Assembly: GCF_900537175.1 (NCBI RefSeq)
Contig: NZ_LS999833.1
Coordinates: 2,334,254 to 2,398,253 of the forward strand
From: Lentilitoribacter sp. Alg239-R112
GTDB taxonomy: Bacteria > Pseudomonadota > Alphaproteobacteria > Rhizobiales > Rhizobiaceae
Length of the DNA stretch: 64,000 bases
Reading direction: 5' to 3'
This document shows, in pieces, positions 57,175 to 64,000 of the stretch (position 1 is the first letter of the stretch; each line of letters starts with the position of its first letter). The notes under the pieces were generated by a model that was not told the origin of the DNA, did not search any database, and saw only the letters and a list, made by a program, of their open reading frames with translations. Made by a program: the position numbers and the translations under genes.

Positions 57175-59019
57175 CTAGTAAACCCGCGCTTTTGGAGCGA
57201 TCTTGCCAAGATCGATACCTTCTGCGATGAGATCTAAATGCACGGGGCGATAATCAAGCGTTACTTTGCCATCGTCAGCAACCCAAGCTAGCGTATGTTT
57301 GCGCCAGTTCTCATCATCACGCCCGGCAAACTTGCCCTCGGTGTAATCTTCACGCGCATGCGCCCCACGACTTTCTTTACGGGCTTCCGCGCCATAAACC
57401 GTCGTGATAGCATTTGGCATCAAGTTAGTGAGCTCTAATGTTTCTACAAGATCAGAGTTCCAAACCATTGAGCGGTCTGTAACCTTGATGTCTTTCATCT
57501 CACCCCAGATTTCAGTGATGCGCTTGCAACCTGACTCGAGAGATTCTTGGGTTCTGAACACCGCGGCATCTTCCTGCATAGCACGCTGCATTTTTTCCCG
57601 AAGATCTGCAGTTGGCGTGGAACCACTTGAATGACGAATGCCATCAAAACGTTCCATGATTTTATCACATGCAGCTGTGTTAAGAGTTGGAATTGGCCCG
57701 TCCTTATCAACAACTTCCGCAGCGCGAATGGCTGCCGCCCGACCAAACACCACCAAATCAATCAATGAGTTTGAACCCAAACGGTTAGCACCATGAACAG
57801 ATGCACAACCAGCCTCGCCTACGGCCATGAGGCCTGGTGTAACTGCATCAGGTCCACCAAGTTTCGGGTCAATCACTTCACCCCATAGATTGGTTGGAAT
57901 ACCGCCCATATTATAGTGCACGGTTGGCAATACTGGAATTGGCGCTTGAGTGACATCAACATCAGCAAAAATCTTGGCTGATTCTGAAATTCCAGGTAAA
58001 CGTTCTCCCAAAATCGCAGGATCAAGATGATCAAGATGAAGGAAAATGTGATCTTTATCTTTCCCCACACCACGGCCTTCGCGGATCTCCATTGTCATAC
58101 AACGAGAGACAACATCACGAGATGCAAGATCTTTTGCTGATGGTGCATAACGCTCCATAAAGCGCTCGCCTTCAGAGTTGACAAGATAACCGCCCTCACC
58201 GCGTGCACCTTCGGTGATCAATGTACCGGAACCGTAAATACCTGTCGGGTGGAACTGAACAAATTCCATATCCTGCAGCGGAAGGCCAGCACGAGCCACC
58301 ATGCCGCCGCCGTCACCTGTACATGTATGCGCTGACGTTGCAGAGAAATAAGCACGACCATACCCACCTGTTGCAAGTACAACCATTTTGGCTGAGAATC
58401 GGTGAATCTTACCGTCATCCAAATTCCAAGCGACAACGCCTGTGCAGCGACCATCATCTTCCATGATGAGATCAAGTGCAAAATATTCAATAAAGAATTC
58501 AGCGTTATTTTTTAGAGACTGACCGTAAAGCGTGTGCAAAATGGCATGACCAGTTCGGTCGGCCGCGGCACATGTACGCTGTACCGGCGGGCCTTCGCCA
58601 TAGTTTTGCATATGACCGCCAAATGGTCGTTGATAAATCTTACCTTCCTCATTACGAGAAAATGGCACACCATAATGCTCAAGCTCATAAACCGCTTTTG
58701 GCGCTTCCATCGCAAGATATTGCATGGCATCAACATCGCCAAGCCAATCAGAGCCCTTAACCGTGTCATACATATGCCATTGCCAACTGTCTGGCGTCAT
58801 ATTATTTAAGCTTGCCGCAATACCGCCTTGGGCAGCAACTGTATGAGAGCGTGTTGGAAATACTTTTGATATACAAGCAGTTTTAAAGCCCTGTTCTGCC
58901 ATACCTAGCGTCGCTCGCAAGCCAGCACCGCCAGCGCCAACTACAATCACATCGTAAGCGTGATCAACATATTCATAAGCGCCGTTTACATTTTGCTGCG
59001 CATCCGTTGAAGCTGCCAT
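57175..59019 (-). CDS. sdhA: Succinate dehydrogenase flavoprotein subunit
   Basis: The FAD-linked catalytic subunit, 614 residues. It has [18 protein letters not shown] (FAD site), [14 protein letters not shown] with the flavinylated His, [20 protein letters not shown] and [19 protein letters not shown] (active site and FAD contacts). A C-terminal Tyr-Arg rich region, [12 protein letters not shown], matches the family. It follows sdhD by five bases. Confidence 0.98.
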   Translation of the reverse strand: MAASTDAQQNVNGAYEYVDHAYDVIVVGAGGAGLRATLGMAEQGFKTACISKVFPTRSHTVAAQGGIAASLNNMTPDSWQWHMYDTVKGSDWLGDVDAMQYLAMEAPKAVYELEHYGVPFSRNEEGKIYQRPFGGHMQNYGEGPPVQRTCAAADRTGHAILHTLYGQSLKNNAEFFIEYFALDLIMEDDGRCTGVVAWNLDDGKIHRFSAKMVVLATGGYGRAYFSATSAHTCTGDGGGMVARAGLPLQDMEFVQFHPTGIYGSGTLITEGARGEGGYLVNSEGERFMERYAPSAKDLASRDVVSRCMTMEIREGRGVGKDKDHIFLHLDHLDPAILGERLPGISESAKIFADVDVTQAPIPVLPTVHYNMGGIPTNLWGEVIDPKLGGPDAVTPGLMAVGEAGCASVHGANRLGSNSLIDLVVFGRAAAIRAAEVVDKDGPIPTLNTAACDKIMERFDGIRHSSGSTPTADLREKMQRAMQEDAAVFRTQESLESGCKRITEIWGEMKDIKVTDRSMVWNSDLVETLELTNLMPNAITTVYGAEARKESRGAHAREDYTEGKFAGRDDENWRKHTLAWVADDGKVTLDYRPVHLDLIAEGIDLGKIAPKARVY

Positions 59020-59024
59020 TTAGA

Positions 59025-59405
59025 TTAGCCCCCGAAACCAAGTTTTAAAATTGCAAATAGTGACAAGGCACCGATGAGAATAGAGAAAAATGTATTCAAT
59101 AATAATAGAACAACTTTTGCGCCCTCGCCGTGCACATAATCCTCAATGATAACCTGCATACCAAGTTTCATATGAATAATGCCGGAAATAACAACCAAAC
59201 CAAAAAGAATCGTAACGATCGGGTTCGACAATGCCGCAATAACTTGCGCATAAGAAGCGCCATTATACATGATCAAAAAAACAACAAAGAAAATCAACAA
59301 CGGCACATTGGCAATTGCAGTTAAACGCTGACGCCAAAAGTGATCCGTTCCTTCTTTTGCTGAACCCAGCCCGCGAACTTTACTTAGAGGTGTTTTATAA
59401 TCCAT
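59025..59405 (-). CDS. sdhD: Succinate dehydrogenase hydrophobic membrane anchor subunit
   Basis: A 126-residue membrane anchor with three hydrophobic helices. The start [35 protein letters not shown], and [15 protein letters not shown] (quinone- and haem-side residues, including a conserved Asp-Tyr) are typical of alphaproteobacterial SdhD. It anchors SdhAB in the inner membrane with SdhC. Confidence 0.95.
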   Translation of the reverse strand: MDYKTPLSKVRGLGSAKEGTDHFWRQRLTAIANVPLLIFFVVFLIMYNGASYAQVIAALSNPIVTILFGLVVISGIIHMKLGMQVIIEDYVHGEGAKVVLLLLNTFFSILIGALSLFAILKLGFGG

Positions 59406-59408
59406 GAC

Positions 59409-59810
59409 TTATCCTCCCATCCGAACTGAGTAACCAATAATCCAAATGAGGACGGTTAGAACAATTGAGCCCGCAAGCGTTGCCCATGCCATTTTGGTGG
59501 TGACATCTTTATCAAATCCTTTGCCCAAATCCCATATGAAATGACGAATGCCACCAAGCATATGATGAACAAGTGCCCATGTGTAACCAAACAAAACAAG
59601 GCGACCAAACAACGAGCTAAATATGTCATTGACGAAGTCGAAATAGACTTCACCCGAAGCAGCGGCGATCAACCACCAAGCAACAAGGATCGTGCCAAAA
59701 TAAAGAGCAGCCCCAGTAATACGGTGCACAATTGACATAACCATAGTTGGAATAGGTTTATAGATGGACAAATGCGGCGATAAAGGCCTTGTCCGAGGTG
59801 CATTGCTCAT
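59409..59810 (-). CDS. sdhC: Succinate dehydrogenase cytochrome b556 subunit
   Basis: A 133-residue haem-bearing anchor with three membrane helices. RPLSPHLSIYKPIPTMVMSI and HRITG at the N-terminus and LVHHMLGGIRHFIWDLGKG, with the haem-ligating His, are diagnostic. It is the first gene of the sdh operon. The ribosome site lies in GGGGCCTCTT immediately before the ATG; this segment has a perfect complement 106 bases further upstream. Confidence 0.97.
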   Translation of the reverse strand: MSNAPRTRPLSPHLSIYKPIPTMVMSIVHRITGAALYFGTILVAWWLIAAASGEVYFDFVNDIFSSLFGRLVLFGYTWALVHHMLGGIRHFIWDLGKGFDKDVTTKMAWATLAGSIVLTVLIWIIGYSVRMGG

Positions 59811-59813
59811 ATT

Positions 59814-59937
59814 AAGAGGCCCCCTGCAGTGATTTTGAAGCCAGATTATTCCCCCGAGAAACCTCTCGATACGTCACGACACGCAAAAAGAAACAGTCCA
59901 ACCTTGTGAAACTAGTATGCATCATTAAGGGCCTCTT
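59814..59937 (-). promoter_or_regulatory. Long-range complement covering the sdhC ribosome site
   Basis: On the minus strand AAGAGGCCC (59937-59929) is a perfect 9-base complement of GGGCCTCTT (59822-59814), which directly precedes the sdhC ATG. The 106 bases between include a small hairpin CGAGA-GGTT-TCTCG (59868-59855). If both lie in the leader, pairing would hide the sdhC ribosome site. Confidence 0.35.
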
Positions 59938-60085
59938 TAGCAGTTCGAATCGCCTTCGCAAAGAGTCCGAGTTAAATAAAATCGGTTTACATCATCACTA
60001 AACATGAAATAGATGATTCTTCACAAGGCCAAACAAGAACTTACATATTAAAATTATTTCAAAGCTGACTAACAATCAACAAGCC

Positions 60086-60844
60086 CTATATCGACCCCGC
60101 TTCAACCATATAATTACTGGCTGTGCACATGGCTGCATCATCAGACGCCAAGAAAACGACCATGCGTGCAACGTAAACAGGCTCGATAAGATCGGGCAGA
60201 CACTGGCGTTTTCGATGGGCTTCAAGCGCTTCCGGTGTAGCCCAAAGCTCCTTTTGCCTGTCAGTCATAATCCAGCCCGGAACGACTGCATTGACCCTGA
60301 TACGATGCTCTCCAAGGTCGCGTGCCATTGTGCGCGTAAGTCCATGAATAGCGGCTTTGGATGTGGTATATGCCGGAAACCCTCCGCCAGCTTCCCACCA
60401 TGAATTTGACCCCATATTGATGATCGATCCACCGCCCATTTCAATCATGGCTGGTGCAACTGCTTGAATAGCAAAAAACTGATGCCGCATATTTGTGGCT
60501 ACTCGTTCATCAAAATATTCAGGCGTAACATCTTCCCAATTATGACGATCATCTCGCGCTGCATTATTAACCAGCACACTTGCAGGGCCGATTTCATCGG
60601 CTAACTTGGCTACCGCAGATTTAAGCTGATCGATATCGCGCAGATCACACTCAGCACATGCAATCTCAGCATCAAGCTCATTGGCTAGTTTTCGCGCACC
60701 CTCAATATCGATATCAATGATGCCAATTTTAGATTTTTGTTGCACAAAAGCCTTAACCATTTCAGCGCCAATACCAGATGCACCACCAGTAATTATAACA
60801 GTTTTGCCCGCAAGGCTTGGATAGACCGCAAATTGATTTGTCAT
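60086..60844 (-). CDS. SDR family oxidoreductase, divergent from the TetR gene
   Basis: A 252-residue classical short-chain dehydrogenase with KTVIITGGASGIGAEMV (cofactor site), VNNAARDDRHNW, the catalytic Ser in NMGSNSWWEAGG and Tyr-Lys in AYTTSKAAIHGL, and VVPGWIMTDRQ. The Asp after the second strand (IGIIDIDIEGA) suggests NAD rather than NADP. The ATG at 60844 has AGGA upstream. It is divergent from the TetR gene and likely under its control. The substrate is unknown. Confidence 0.88.
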   Translation of the reverse strand: MTNQFAVYPSLAGKTVIITGGASGIGAEMVKAFVQQKSKIGIIDIDIEGARKLANELDAEIACAECDLRDIDQLKSAVAKLADEIGPASVLVNNAARDDRHNWEDVTPEYFDERVATNMRHQFFAIQAVAPAMIEMGGGSIINMGSNSWWEAGGGFPAYTTSKAAIHGLTRTMARDLGEHRIRVNAVVPGWIMTDRQKELWATPEALEAHRKRQCLPDLIEPVYVARMVVFLASDDAAMCTASNYMVEAGSI

Positions 60845-60940
60845 GAGATTCCTGCCTGAAACAGTGAGAGTTACGTGCGCTAAAATCATCAGACTGCATA
60901 GGCTTGTCAAGCATCCCTCGTATTTTGTGATGAGTGACTA

Positions 60941-60969
60941 TTGACATTGTATCAAATGATACATAATTG
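60941..60969 (+). promoter_or_regulatory. Promoter of the TetR gene with operator in the spacer
   Basis: A consensus -35 box TTGACA (60941-60946) is followed after 17 bases by TAATTG (60964-60969); CATAAT at 60962 is an alternative -10. The spacer holds TGTATCA-AA-TGATACA (60948-60963), a perfect 7-base inverted repeat typical of TetR operators. This predicts autorepression, and the same box lies about 105 bases upstream of the divergent SDR start, which has its own CTTGAC at 60911-60906 on the minus strand. Confidence 0.75.
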
Positions 60970-60976
60970 TCTCGCT

Positions 60977-61522
60977 ATGAAAATAAAACTTACCTCGCGT
61001 GCGGCAATATTAGAAGCCGCCTTTCAAATTTTTAATGAAAAACCAACAGCATCTCTTGGTGAAGTTGCCAACTACGCTGGTGTCGGTCGTGCGACGTTAC
61101 ACAGGCATTTCAGTTCCCGCGAAGATTTGATGATTGCACTTGCCAACTCTGCTTTTGATGAGCTCGACGCCGCTGTTGATGGGGCGACAACGCACGCCCA
61201 AACACATACCGAAGGGTTAAAGTTAGCGCTAGAAGCCATTATCCCGTTGGCTAATCGACAATGGTTTCTTGCCCATGAAGCAGTGGAAAGCGATCCAGAT
61301 ATAGCCAAACGTTATGCTGCGGATAAACAGGAGCTCTTTCAGGAAATTGAGCAAGCAAAGTTGGAGGGCACATTTTCAAGTGATGTGCCAACAAATTGGA
61401 TAGCGGAAACCTATGAAAATCTCATCTACAGCGCCTGGGTTCTGGTCAAAGATCAAGATGCAACACCTAAACAAGCAGCCAATCTTGTTTGGCGCACGAT
61501 AACAACTGGATTAAAACCATGA
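60977..61522 (+). CDS. TetR family transcriptional regulator
   Basis: A 181-residue repressor. The N-terminal helix-turn-helix reads AAILEAAFQIFNEKPTASLG and then EVANYAGVGRATLHRHFSSR (about residues 8-48), and the helical C-terminal ligand domain is uncharacterised. ATG 60977 is chosen because the frame's earlier start lies within the operator and promoter. Its stop overlaps the hydroxylase start (ATGA), so both are on one transcript. The inducer is unknown. Confidence 0.9.
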   Translation: MKIKLTSRAAILEAAFQIFNEKPTASLGEVANYAGVGRATLHRHFSSREDLMIALANSAFDELDAAVDGATTHAQTHTEGLKLALEAIIPLANRQWFLAHEAVESDPDIAKRYAADKQELFQEIEQAKLEGTFSSDVPTNWIAETYENLIYSAWVLVKDQDATPKQAANLVWRTITTGLKP

Positions 61523-62364
61523 ACATCGAAACAATCGAAAAATTAGGAACAGAGATCGACGACGTATTTTTTATTATAGGTGCGGTCATTCTGCTTATTG
61601 AAATTGCGGAAGCTTGGTTCAAAGGTTCTCTTAAGGGCAAAAACATTCTTGAAATGCTTGCCAGTGCGTCGACACAGATCCCGTATCTTTTTGTCGAAAT
61701 TTTTATCATGACCAGCGCATATGGCCTCTATTATATTTTGGCAGAAAACTTAATCCCATGGGAGTTGCCGATTAATTGGTGGGTCGCAATATTAGCGATC
61801 ATCGCAGCTGATTTTACCTATTACTGGGAGCATCGTATCTCACATCAGGTTCGCATATTATGGACACAACATGCGGTCCACCATTCGTCACGCGAGTTTA
61901 ATATAATTACTGGTGTTCGTTTTGGTCCGTTTGAAGGCGTCTGGTCAATGGTGGCACATATTCCAATGATTGCAGTTGGTTTTCCACCTGATCTGGTTTT
62001 CTTTGGAATATTAACAGTTCTTGCCTACCAAACGTGGATCCACACAGAAACAATCGGTAAGCTTGGCCCACTTGAATGGATATTAAATACGCCATCCCAC
62101 CATCGCGTACACCATGGCTCTGATCGTAAATATCTTGACAAAAACTATGGCGGAATTTCAATCATATGGGACCGGCTATTCGGCTCGTTTCAAGTTGAAG
62201 AGGAGACACCCAAATATGGCCTTATGCGCAACTTCGATAGTCGCAACCCAATCAAGGTCTGGTTTTCAGAAATTCCTGGACTTTGGCAAGATTTAAGAAA
62301 GGCAAAAACTAGCAAGGAGATTTTCATGCGACTCTTTGCACCCCCCGGCTGGAGACCCAAATAG
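61519..62364 (+). CDS. Sterol desaturase/fatty acid hydroxylase family protein
   Basis: A 281-residue membrane di-iron enzyme. Hydrophobic helices lie at about residues 10-30, 50-75 and 80-100. The His clusters are HRISH (about 117-121), HHSSREF, and HHRVHHG near residue 195, matching the HX3-4H, HX2-3HH and HX2HH pattern that binds two irons. Such enzymes hydroxylate or desaturate lipids or carotenoids. The start overlaps the TetR stop by four bases. The substrate is unknown; the SDR across the operator could oxidise its product. Confidence 0.9.
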   Translation: MNIETIEKLGTEIDDVFFIIGAVILLIEIAEAWFKGSLKGKNILEMLASASTQIPYLFVEIFIMTSAYGLYYILAENLIPWELPINWWVAILAIIAADFTYYWEHRISHQVRILWTQHAVHHSSREFNIITGVRFGPFEGVWSMVAHIPMIAVGFPPDLVFFGILTVLAYQTWIHTETIGKLGPLEWILNTPSHHRVHHGSDRKYLDKNYGGISIIWDRLFGSFQVEEETPKYGLMRNFDSRNPIKVWFSEIPGLWQDLRKAKTSKEIFMRLFAPPGWRPK

Positions 62365-62375
62365 CGAACCTGTAA

Positions 62376-62729
62376 TTAGTTTGACAATGTTTCCAGATAA
62401 AGACTAACGGCACTTTGCACATGGCGAAAACGATCACCACCCAGGTGCTTTCCACCATACCAGCGGGTCACAACGATAATTTGATTTCGAACATCTGCTC
62501 GCTCCAGCATACGCAAAATAACCATACCAGCACCACTTTCGCCATCATCGTTTTTCATCTCACCATCATCACACAAAAGCCCCCATGTATTGTGGGTAGC
62601 CTTTGCGAATTTCTTTTTCCGCTTTAACTCCTTTATGAAAGCTTTTGCTTCATCCGCTGAGTGACACGGACCACCTGAAACAGAATATTTTGATCCGCGA
62701 TCAGTTATTATGTTATCTAGGATGAGCAT
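62376..62729 (-). CDS. YigZ/IMPACT family protein (single domain)
   Basis: A 117-residue protein matching the IMPACT N-terminal (UPF0029) domain: DRGSKYSVSGGPCHSADEAK at the N-terminus, KATHNTWGLLCDDGE, NDDGESGAGMVILRMLE and VVTRWYGGKHLGGDRFRHV. The usual C-terminal second domain of YigZ is absent, so this is a short form. Members are linked to translation control or proline-related functions. It is convergent with the hydroxylase gene and has no visible ribosome site of note. Confidence 0.85.
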   Translation of the reverse strand: MLILDNIITDRGSKYSVSGGPCHSADEAKAFIKELKRKKKFAKATHNTWGLLCDDGEMKNDDGESGAGMVILRMLERADVRNQIIVVTRWYGGKHLGGDRFRHVQSAVSLYLETLSN

Positions 62730-62948
62730 GAACGAGGATTAACTGTAATTATTAACAGGATCAAGCTTCTGGCATGATCATTTTCCCTTAATCTCTGCTC
62801 TATGCTTTCTGTTCACCAGAGCAACTGTCATCAGATTAAATCAATTAGCCAGGAAGCAAGAGTAATTAACTTCCAAGAAACGGGTTGTCCTTATCTGCCT
62901 TTCCTCATAAGTGTTGATCACAACTAAATTCACTAAAGGGCCTATCCT

Positions 62949-63575
62949 ATGCAGCTGGACACGTATCTCTTATTCTTTGTGACCACACTCGTCATCTGTT
63001 TTACACCAGGTGCCGCAGCAATCACAGTTGCATCCCAAGGTGCAACAAATGGTGGTCGCAGAGCTTTATTTGGTGCTGCAGGCGTGGTTTGGGGCAACGT
63101 GATCTATTTCATTTTGTCAGCAACAGGTATCGCATCACTTATTATTGCTTCACACACCCTGTTCTCGATCATAAAATGGGTAGGTGTTGCATATCTCATA
63201 TTCCTCGGCGGCTATGCGATTTTCTCAAAATCAGGTGCAATTAAGGTCGGTGCCGATAAAATAAAGTCATGCTATCGCGCAATGTTCATCAAAGGCTTCG
63301 TAATAGAACTGGCAAACCCAAAGGCACTTCTGTATTTTGCGGCCGTCTTACCGCAATTTCTCGACACATCATCGCCTATTGCAATTCAATTTTTGATCAT
63401 GGGCGTGACAACGTTTTTTCTCGATTGCCTTGCCTATGGCTCTTATGCATTTCTTGGAGATCGCTTAACACGTGGCGGCATGAAAAAATGGGTTGTAAAT
63501 GCTGTAAATAAAACGGCAGGCACAGCATTGATTTTTGCAGGCATCAAAATGGCAAGCGTGAGTGCAAATAACTAA
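62949..63575 (+). CDS. LysE family amino acid exporter (second copy)
   Basis: A 208-residue inner membrane protein with about six hydrophobic segments. ITVASQGATNGGRRALFGAA follows the conserved CFTPGAAA motif of the LysE/RhtB family, and VIELANPKALLYFAAVLPQF matches the central signature. AAAGGG is the ribosome site. It stands alone; 219 bases upstream hold no clear promoter. The exported substrate is unknown. Confidence 0.9.
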   Translation: MQLDTYLLFFVTTLVICFTPGAAAITVASQGATNGGRRALFGAAGVVWGNVIYFILSATGIASLIIASHTLFSIIKWVGVAYLIFLGGYAIFSKSGAIKVGADKIKSCYRAMFIKGFVIELANPKALLYFAAVLPQFLDTSSPIAIQFLIMGVTTFFLDCLAYGSYAFLGDRLTRGGMKKWVVNAVNKTAGTALIFAGIKMASVSANN

Positions 63576-63580
63576 AATTC

Positions 63581-63612
63581 AAAAAAGCCGCATGTCGTAT
63601 CTAACATGCGGC
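63581..63612 (-). terminator. Terminator of the EF-hand gene
   Basis: GCCGCATGT (63587-63595) and ACATGCGGC (63604-63612) pair perfectly over nine bases; on the minus strand six T follow (63586-63581). It closes the EF-hand gene ending at 63653 and could also serve the LysE gene weakly, since the plus strand has no T-run. Confidence 0.85.
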
Positions 63613-63652
63613 CCAAACCAATTGGTTTAATTCATATTCAAAATGTTAGCGA

Positions 63653-63898
63653 TTAGCCAAGGTTTCTGAACTCTGTTGGAGACAATTTACCGTTTCCGTC
63701 TGCATCAGCAGCATGGAACTGGATAGCAGAGATGCCTGCACGGTTTGCTTCGTGGATGCTCACAAGACCATCACCAGCTTGAGATGCATATACACCGTTT
63801 GCATCGCCACGTGTATCATCAACAGATGTGAAGTTAAGTGCAGATGCACCAGTTAGAGCCATTGCAGATAGTGCGATTGTTGTAAGTACGATTTTCAT
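63653..63898 (-). CDS. Small secreted EF-hand calcium-binding protein
   Basis: An 81-residue exported protein. A signal peptide (MKIVLTTIALSAMALTGASA) is followed by a short mature domain with one canonical EF-hand loop, DADGNGKLSPTEF (about residues 66-78), and a degenerate partner, AGDGLVSIHEANRAG (about 42-56). It is likely periplasmic or secreted and may bind calcium. The ATG at 63898 has GGAAAATATT upstream; an earlier in-frame ATG at 63910 is less likely. Its leader contains two hairpins with the same loop (63923-63973). Confidence 0.85.
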   Translation of the reverse strand: MKIVLTTIALSAMALTGASALNFTSVDDTRGDANGVYASQAGDGLVSIHEANRAGISAIQFHAADADGNGKLSPTEFRNLG

Positions 63899-63922
63899 AA
63901 TATTTTCCATTCATTTGTTTGT

Positions 63923-63973
63923 GGAACGTTGTGGCGTTCCTGTTGGTTTAAATGTGAGACATTGTGGTGTCTC
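63923..63973 (-). promoter_or_regulatory. Tandem twin-loop hairpins in the EF-hand gene leader
   Basis: Two adjacent inverted repeats, GGAACG-TTGTGG-CGTTCC (63923-63940) and GAGACA-TTGTGG-TGTCTC (63956-63973), each have a perfect six-base stem. The stems differ, but the six-base loop is identical (TTGTGG on plus; CCACAA on the mRNA strand). They are 15 bases apart, and the nearer one is 25 bases upstream of the EF-hand ATG. This looks like an RNA element selected for fold and loop sequence. Confidence 0.6.
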
Positions 63974-64000
63974 GGGTTAGTATCTTGTTTGAAGCGCCCC

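Noticed and set aside
59940..59985. GTTCGAATC resembling a tRNA T-loop upstream of sdhC
   Set aside because: No seven-base acceptor stem, anticodon arm or D-arm can be formed around it on either strand.

Overview
The window is chromosomal DNA of an alphaproteobacterium, most likely a low-GC (low-to-mid 40s % by eye), possibly marine member of the Hyphomicrobiales (Rhizobiales). The evidence is gene order and family: hemC-hemD-mitofilin-HemY; rplU-rpmA-GNAT-GNAT-obgE-proBA-nadD-rsfS-rlmH-envC-ctpA-deacetylase-rppH; atpHAGDC; sdhCDA..B-zapE-mdh-sucCD-sucAB-lpdA; a 1154-residue rhizobial-type pyruvate carboxylase; and a homologue of the Brucella lipoprotein Omp19. I cannot name the genus from sequence alone.

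Layout. 1-5.4 kb (+): end of hemC, hemD, a mitofilin-like protein, a HemY-like TPR protein, a TerB-domain protein and a class I glutamine amidotransferase. 5.4-15.6 kb (-): ispG, an MFS transporter, a hybrid histidine kinase with two receiver domains, pyc and a DEAD-box helicase. The only stretch over 300 bases without a gene (15563-16104) holds a structured minus-strand RNA or attenuator candidate and an inverted repeat ahead of rplU. 16.1-29.5 kb (+): ribosomal proteins L21 (with an extra domain) and L27, two GNAT acetyltransferases, Obg, proline biosynthesis, NAD biosynthesis and ribosome maturation, cell-wall and protease functions, RppH and a PatB-type aminotransferase. 29.6-34.7 kb (-): the F1 ATP synthase operon. 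34.9-41.7 kb: a mixed block (DUF4345-like membrane protein, priA, fsa, an acyltransferase, xerC, a TraB/GumN protein). 41.7-59.8 kb (-): a single-strand array of nearly all TCA-cycle genes from succinate dehydrogenase through malate dehydrogenase, succinyl-CoA synthetase and 2-oxoglutarate dehydrogenase, interleaved with small accessory genes. 60-64 kb: a divergent SDR / TetR-fatty acid hydroxylase module with a clear operator, a YigZ/IMPACT protein, a LysE exporter and a small secreted EF-hand protein with an unusual leader.

The genes are mostly housekeeping. I see no insertion sequence, prophage, CRISPR array, tRNA or rRNA gene. The less ordinary material is in leaders and gene insertions: two hairpins with identical loops and different stems upstream of the EF-hand gene; a terminator with competing arms upstream of the helicase; two protease-inhibitor-like lipoproteins flanking sdhB; several perfect stem-loops in the TCA and ATP-synthase operons; and a TetR box lying in the spacer of its own probable promoter. 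All regulatory readings are inference from sequence symmetry.
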